From contig NZ_FNAJ01000009.1 of assembly GCF_900101905.1 (NCBI RefSeq), positions 253,570 through 317,569 on the forward strand: a DNA stretch of 64,000 nt, given 5' to 3'. Under the pieces are notes generated by a model. It was not told the origin of the DNA and did no database searches. It saw only the letters and a list, made by a program, of their open reading frames with translations. This DNA is from Myxococcus virescens. GTDB lineage: Bacteria; Myxococcota; Myxococcia; Myxococcales; Myxococcaceae. Each line of letters opens with the position of its first letter. The first letter of the stretch is position 1. Positions 60,025-64,000 of the stretch are shown here, one piece after another. The position numbers and the translations under genes were made by a program.

Positions 60025-61143
60025 ATGTCGACGCGAATCATTGATTCTCTGGCGAAGTACCACCTGCTCGGTCAGACGGGCCTTCGGGTAAGCCCACTCG
60101 CGTTGGGCACCATGAACTTCGGTACCGACTGGGGCTGGGGCATGAGCGGCGAGGACGCGCACCGGCTGCTGACACGCTATCTGGAAGCGGGCGGCAACTT
60201 CATTGATACAGCGGATGCGTACACCTCCGGCGCCAGCGAGCGCATCATCGGCGACTACTTCACGCAGCATGGCGGCAGGCAGCGGGCGGTCATCGCCACC
60301 AAGTTCTCCGCCAACCTGTCTCCGGGGGATCCGAATGCGGGCGGGAACAGCCGAAAGCACATCCACTCCGCACTCGAAGGCTCTCTGCGCCGCCTCAAGA
60401 CGGACTACGTGGACGTGTACTGGCTCCACGTCTGGGACGGCCTGACGCCCGTGGAGGAAGTGATGGGGACGCTGACCGGCCTCGTGCGCGAGGGCAAGGT
60501 GCGCTACGTCGGCTTCTCCGACGTGCCGGCATGGTACTTCGCGCGCGCGCAAACCCTGGCGGAGCGCAACGGCTGGGAAAAGGTCGCCGCGCTGCAACTG
60601 GAGTACTCGCTCGCGGAGCGCAACATTGAGCGCGAGCACCTGCCCGCCGCGCTGGCGATGGGGGCCGCCCTCACGCCCTGGAGCCCCCTGGCCGGGGGCC
60701 TCCTCACCGGAAGGTACACTCGCGAGGGAACCCGGCCGAAGGGTGACGGGCGCGCCCATGCACTGCTGGCCAGCGGAAACCCCGTGGCGGACAAGTTCCT
60801 GCAGGAGCGCCCCTGGGCCATCGTCGAGGCGCTCGTCGCGGTGGCGAAAGAGGTAGAGCGCTCGCCCGCCCAGGTCGCGCTCAACTGGGTGGCGACGCGT
60901 CCAGGCGTCGTGTCCACGATTATCGGCGCGAGCAGGCTGGAGCAGTTGGAGGACAACCTCCACGCGCTGGACTTCAACCTGCCGCCCGAGCTCTCCACGA
61001 GACTGGAGGTCGCGAGCCGCCCCGAGCTCTTCAATCCGTACGTGTTCTTCGAGAACCCCTTCTTCACGAGGGGCATGCTCGCGGGCAACACCACTGTGAG
61101 CGCGGAGCCGAGCGGGTTTCGTGGACCGCTCCAGGCCCGGTAG
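60025..61143 (+). CDS. aldo/keto reductase
   Basis: NADPH-dependent reductase of the YajO/YdjG-like group. 372 residues from ATG 60025 (GGAGAG upstream; ATG 60010 also in frame). Motifs: VSPLALGTMNFG, NFIDTADAY with Asp and Tyr, ATKFSANL, YVDVYWLHVWD with the catalytic His, WSPLAGGLLTGRY, and STIIGASRLEQLEDNL. Physiological substrate not predictable. Confidence 0.92.
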   Translation: MSTRIIDSLAKYHLLGQTGLRVSPLALGTMNFGTDWGWGMSGEDAHRLLTRYLEAGGNFIDTADAYTSGASERIIGDYFTQHGGRQRAVIATKFSANLSPGDPNAGGNSRKHIHSALEGSLRRLKTDYVDVYWLHVWDGLTPVEEVMGTLTGLVREGKVRYVGFSDVPAWYFARAQTLAERNGWEKVAALQLEYSLAERNIEREHLPAALAMGAALTPWSPLAGGLLTGRYTREGTRPKGDGRAHALLASGNPVADKFLQERPWAIVEALVAVAKEVERSPAQVALNWVATRPGVVSTIIGASRLEQLEDNLHALDFNLPPELSTRLEVASRPELFNPYVFFENPFFTRGMLAGNTTVSAEPSGFRGPLQAR

Positions 61144-61522
61144 GCAGCGAGCAGCGAGGCCGGCGGTGCACTTCCCGCGCTCCTCCGGTGCGGCATCCGT
61201 CAATGACATCGCCGCCGCGGCCCGAGAAGCCCAGGCTTCGGGGCCGAGCGAAGCGCGCGGGTCCGCCAGGCCACGGCCCTGAGCGATTGGCCCCGTTCAC
61301 CGACAAGGACAGCGTCCGGGTGAAGCCCTGGAGCGTGGGCTGTCCCACGGGGCATGCAGCCTGTCAGCGTCGCGTCGAGCACGAGCCGCTGCGCGCCGGC
61401 GGAGATCGGGACGAGCACGCAGCGGCCCCGCCCACGGCGTGGGCGAGGAGCGTGTGGCTCGGCGGTGGGCGTGCTGTCCGAATCAACTGACCTCATGGTC
61501 CGTCAAACCAGCCTCCGCGCAT
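61144..61522. other. region without a recognisable gene
   Basis: About 380 nt. Open frames on both strands show no motif or ribosome site; possibly gene debris like the neighbouring IS remnants. Confidence 0.5.
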
Positions 61523-61987
61523 CTACTTCACGCCAGGGACCACGCGGGCGGAAAGCATGGAGCGAAACGCGTCCCGGTATGCCCAGGCCAGGAAGAGCTC
61601 GAGTGCGACCACAATGACGGTCATCACCATGCCGCTCGGGGCCAGGAAGACGTGGAACGCGACGATGTTGACGATGACGGGGGCGAGGAGTGCCAGCGCC
61701 AGCGGCACGAAGCGGTTCGCCAGCAGCAGTACGCCGGCCAGCACTTCCGTGCCCTTGATGAGCGGCATCATGTAGCCGGACTTCACGAGCGCGACGCTGA
61801 ACGCCATGGCCCCCTCGGGAATGGTCTCTGGCGGCGGCGTGATGAAGTTCAGGAAGCCGTTCAGCCCGAAGACGAAGAACAACAGCCCCTGCACCACCCG
61901 CGCGGCCGTCGGCACATGACGGGCCAACAACTTCGTTCCCCGACCTGCTCCAACGGCGTCCACGTTCAGCGGCGTTTCGGTCGACAT
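61523..61987 (-). CDS. DoxX-family membrane protein
   Basis: 154 residues with four hydrophobic helices (VVQGLLFFVFGLNGFLNFI, MMPLIKGTEVLAGVLLLA, LALALLAPVIVNIVAFHVFL, MVMTVIVVALELFLAW). The pattern KGTEVLAGVLLLANRFVPLAL is typical of DoxX/DoxD proteins. Lies opposite the reductase; role unknown. Confidence 0.85.
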   Translation of the reverse strand: MSTETPLNVDAVGAGRGTKLLARHVPTAARVVQGLLFFVFGLNGFLNFITPPPETIPEGAMAFSVALVKSGYMMPLIKGTEVLAGVLLLANRFVPLALALLAPVIVNIVAFHVFLAPSGMVMTVIVVALELFLAWAYRDAFRSMLSARVVPGVK

Positions 61988-62268
61988 GGCTTGTTCCCCT
62001 GCTTCGTTCGTTCAGGTTGGCGCCGGGGCCATTCGCCCCAGCCTCTGTTGTGACGACGAACGAGGTTTGGGGAGATCGACACGCCCGACGAAGATTCGGC
62101 CTCCCTTTGCAAGCCCCTGAAACGACTGGCCTCCAAGCCCGCAGGGGGCCAGTCGTGCACGGCCGTGGGCGACTCATGCGTCGCCGCCATACGTGCCCAC
62201 GACTTGGATGTGGCCCTTCCCCGTCTCCGAGCAGGTCGCGTTGACGCTGACGCGTCAGGCGGTGAGCG
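61988..62268. other. region without a recognisable gene
   Basis: About 280 nt, nothing assigned. GACTGGCC...GGCCAGTC (near 62133-62155) is an inverted repeat. Confidence 0.45.
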
Positions 62269-62631
62269 TCAAGGTAGTTGTCGCGTGAGAGGGTTCAGCC
62301 ACTGCCGCGACAGGTCCTGCTTATTCAAGTGCCGGGCGAGGGCATCGAGGTCGGAGAACGCGCCCTCGCACAGCCCCACCAGCCCCGCCGCCACCTCCAC
62401 GGTGTCGGTGGGGGCCTCCAGGCAGATGACGCGGTCGCCGAGCAGCTCCCGCCAGTCGCGCTCGCAGTTGCGCCGCCGCGCGAGGTCCGGGATGAGGACG
62501 AACGGCTCGTAGGTGGGCTGCGGCTCGTCCACCACCTGCTTCACCGGCAGGTCCTGCTCCAGCGTGCCGCCGATGAGCTGCTTCACCTGCTTGCGCGAGA
62601 CATCGCTGTAGGGCCGCTCGTCGCCCGTCAT
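62269..62631 (-). pseudogene. truncated gene of unknown function
   Basis: The frame from ATG 62631 gives 120 residues (VSRKQVKQLIGGTLEQDLPVKQVVDE...), but protein-like sequence continues upstream in the same frame (FLCSQAPGYFF) without a start. The N-terminal part seems lost next to IS91-type debris. It resembles the C-terminal half of vWA-like proteins only loosely. Confidence 0.5.
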
Positions 62632-62849
62632 GAAGAAGTAGCCCGGCGCTTGCGAGCATAGGAAGGACAGGATCCCTCTTGGGCATAGCGGGCGGGAGTA
62701 GAGCGGGAGGTGAGGGACGCTGACGGGGAGCCCATGAGCCGCACGCCGAGCCGGCGCAGAAGCCTTTCATCTCCAGCAGACACACCCCAGCCCAGCCCAG
62801 CCGCTTTCCCAGGAGGGGCGCGGCAGGTGCCTGGCTCTCTTGGCTGGCT

Positions 62850-63141
62850 GTGGCGGCTTGAGCTTCAACACCCCGCGGCCTGGGGGGGGCCTCGTGCCGG
62901 GGCCCACCTCGCACAGACCGTGGGCAAGCCCAGGTGCTCCAGAATTGCCCGCACCCCGGGGGGCCCTTCACGTACGCCAAGACCCGCCGCCTGCCTCCAC
63001 ACCTCGCGCAGCCGAACATGTCGAAGTCGAACGTCCTCCTGAGCAACTCGGCCCGGTCTACTCGCGGTGTCTGCTCCTTCATCCGCTCCTTCCTGGCCGC
63101 TGCCTCAAGCCCCGCGCGCACCTCCTCCGCACCTGCTTGAG
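62850..63141 (-). pseudogene. IS91-type transposase remnant (C-terminal)
   Basis: Minus strand reads AELLRRTFDFDMFGCARCGG, then RRRVLAYVKGP, the C-terminal zinc-finger region of IS91-family Y2 transposases. It continues after a one-base shift as RAILEHLGLPTVCARWAP, so it is truncated and frameshifted. Confidence 0.75.
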
Positions 63142-63176
63142 GGAACAGCAGTCAATTCGGAAACAAGATTACCCAC

Positions 63177-63653
63177 GTGCGGTTGTCCGGCCGGGACATC
63201 CCCGTGCCCCGCATCACGCCGGGTGGGGTGAACAAGAGCGGCGACTTCATCATCATGGGAGACGTTGACGGCATCATTGGCGTCACCACGGGCCAGCCCG
63301 AGGCGTGGACGGACAACGGGCTGTTTCGCACCCAAAATCCCCAGCAATTCACGCAGGACGGCTCCCGCGTGCTCACCCATACCGGCGACCACTCCTATGT
63401 CGAATGGTGGAGCTGGAGCTTCGGCCCGCGCCCCCAGGGCATTCGCGTGCTGGACCGAAACCTCCAGGACTCCGCGGGCGTCTTCCCGGTCCAGGGTGAA
63501 TCACGAGCAGTGTTGCGACAGAAGAACGGAAGCGTGTGCCTCGCTACGCTGGAGCCCACAGGAACCCAACCGTGGAAGATTGGCCCTCCACTGAAGAACG
63601 TGCCGCGCAAGGGCATGCTGGTTCCGTTCCTGGTGGGAGACACGGTGTATTAG
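63177..63653 (+). CDS. hypothetical protein, possibly N-truncated
   Basis: 158 residues from GTG 63177 without a clear ribosome site. Beta-propeller-like pattern (SGDFIIMGDVDGIIGVTTGQPEAWTDNGLFR; YVEWWSWSFG). It is flanked by transposase debris on the left and an IS on the right, so the N-terminus may be missing. Confidence 0.5.
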   Translation: MRLSGRDIPVPRITPGGVNKSGDFIIMGDVDGIIGVTTGQPEAWTDNGLFRTQNPQQFTQDGSRVLTHTGDHSYVEWWSWSFGPRPQGIRVLDRNLQDSAGVFPVQGESRAVLRQKNGSVCLATLEPTGTQPWKIGPPLKNVPRKGMLVPFLVGDTVY

Positions 63654-63674
63654 AGCACCTAACGAAAGTAAGGG

Positions 63675-63711
63675 CTGGAGTAGTCGCTTGCCCTGGAGTG
63701 GTCGCCTGTCC
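63675..63711. repeat. 18-19 bp tandem repeat at an IS end
   Basis: CTGGAGTAGTCGCTTGCC and CTGGAGTGGTCGCCTGTCC in tandem, just before the transposase start; may be part of the IS end. Confidence 0.5.
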
Positions 63712-63733
63712 TGCGCATGCCCACCTTTCGGAA

Positions 63734-64000
63734 ATGGTCCGAGAGCTCGTCCCCGACGCATTTTGGCAGCGTGTGGCCCCGCTGCTGCCAGCACCGAAGC
63801 CAAAGAAGAAGTCCGGACGTCCTCGTGCAGATGACCGCGCGGCCCTGGAGGCCATCGTCTTCGTGCTTCGCAGCGGAATCCCTTGGGAGATGCTGCCTCG
63901 CAAGCAATTCGGCCTCTCCGGGATGACTGCCTGGCGCCGGCTGGAGGAGTGGACGCGAGCGGGCGTGTGGGAGGAACTGCAGCGCCGACTCCTGGACGAG
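63734..64000 (+). CDS. IS5-type transposase N-terminal part (cut by window)
   Basis: 89 codons open to the window end. VRELVPDAFWQRVAPLLPA, KKKSGRPRADDRAALEAIVF and LRSGIPWEMLPRKQFG are the N-terminal DUF4096 pattern of IS5/IS427-group transposases. Completeness cannot be judged. Confidence 0.85.
   Translation, partial: MVRELVPDAFWQRVAPLLPAPKPKKKSGRPRADDRAALEAIVFVLRSGIPWEMLPRKQFGLSGMTAWRRLEEWTRAGVWEELQRRLLDE

Overview
The window is high-GC DNA from a myxobacterium, most likely Myxococcus or a close relative. I infer this from the rpsO-pnp pair, a soluble-domain/FGE-fused Ser/Thr kinase, a CFI-box C-terminal protein, M16 protease pairs, a TSP3-repeat OmpA protein, a tmRNA, and a prophage whose integrase layout matches what I recall of Myxococcus phage Mx8. 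No database search was possible; family names rest on motifs read in the translations.

Host left part (1-22654): rpsO, pnp, a membrane protein and an M23 peptidase, dut, a kinase-FGE fusion coupled to a periplasmic binding protein and purB, convergent purC, a lipoprotein, a TrmJ-like methyltransferase, a small Cys/His protein, an HtrA protease, a CFI-box protein with a TlpA-like thioredoxin, a TPR protein, an OmpA-type porin and two M16 proteases. Then comes ssrA (tmRNA, 22655-23017) with a good promoter.

Prophage (22998-59195, about 36.2 kb): bounded by identical 24-bp cores, one forming the 3' end of ssrA (attL) and one beside the displaced original ssrA terminator (attR). Order: int and a xis-like gene; a non-coding, inverted-repeat-rich stretch with two homologous hairpins that show compensatory changes; a kinase-N-lobe-like membrane protein; a ribbon-helix-helix regulator with an array of four operator-like repeats; a membrane coiled-coil gene; leftward tail, head, protease, portal and terminase genes (28200-43695), including a G_GGA_AAC -1 frameshift in the tail chaperone; a rightward lysis region (44779-47743) in which the NlpC/P60 endolysin has an in-frame TGA; two leftward lipoproteins, one with a JAMM motif; a rightward RusA, sigma factor and zinc-ribbon block; and a leftward overlapping operon (59192-51830) with an initiator-like gene carrying CGTACG iterons, a DnaC-like loader, lipoproteins and small proteins.

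The most unusual points are: (1) the att core is exactly eight in-frame codons of int, so integration replaces a 108-residue C-terminal tail by 21 residues and cuts int from the downstream early operon; (2) a recurring element, CCCCTTCT then 2-4 nt then GGGGC, sits directly against the start codon of eight late genes on both strands; (3) the covarying hairpin pair; (4) the probable replication origin inside the initiator gene; (5) a three-member paralogous family of kinase-N-lobe-like proteins.

Right flank (59196-64000): the true ssrA terminator, a decayed tyrosine recombinase, an IS3 OrfA fragment, an aldo/keto reductase, a DoxX protein, a truncated gene, an IS91-type transposase remnant, a hypothetical protein and the start of an IS5-type transposase cut by the window edge. 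This region reads as a recurrent insertion site.
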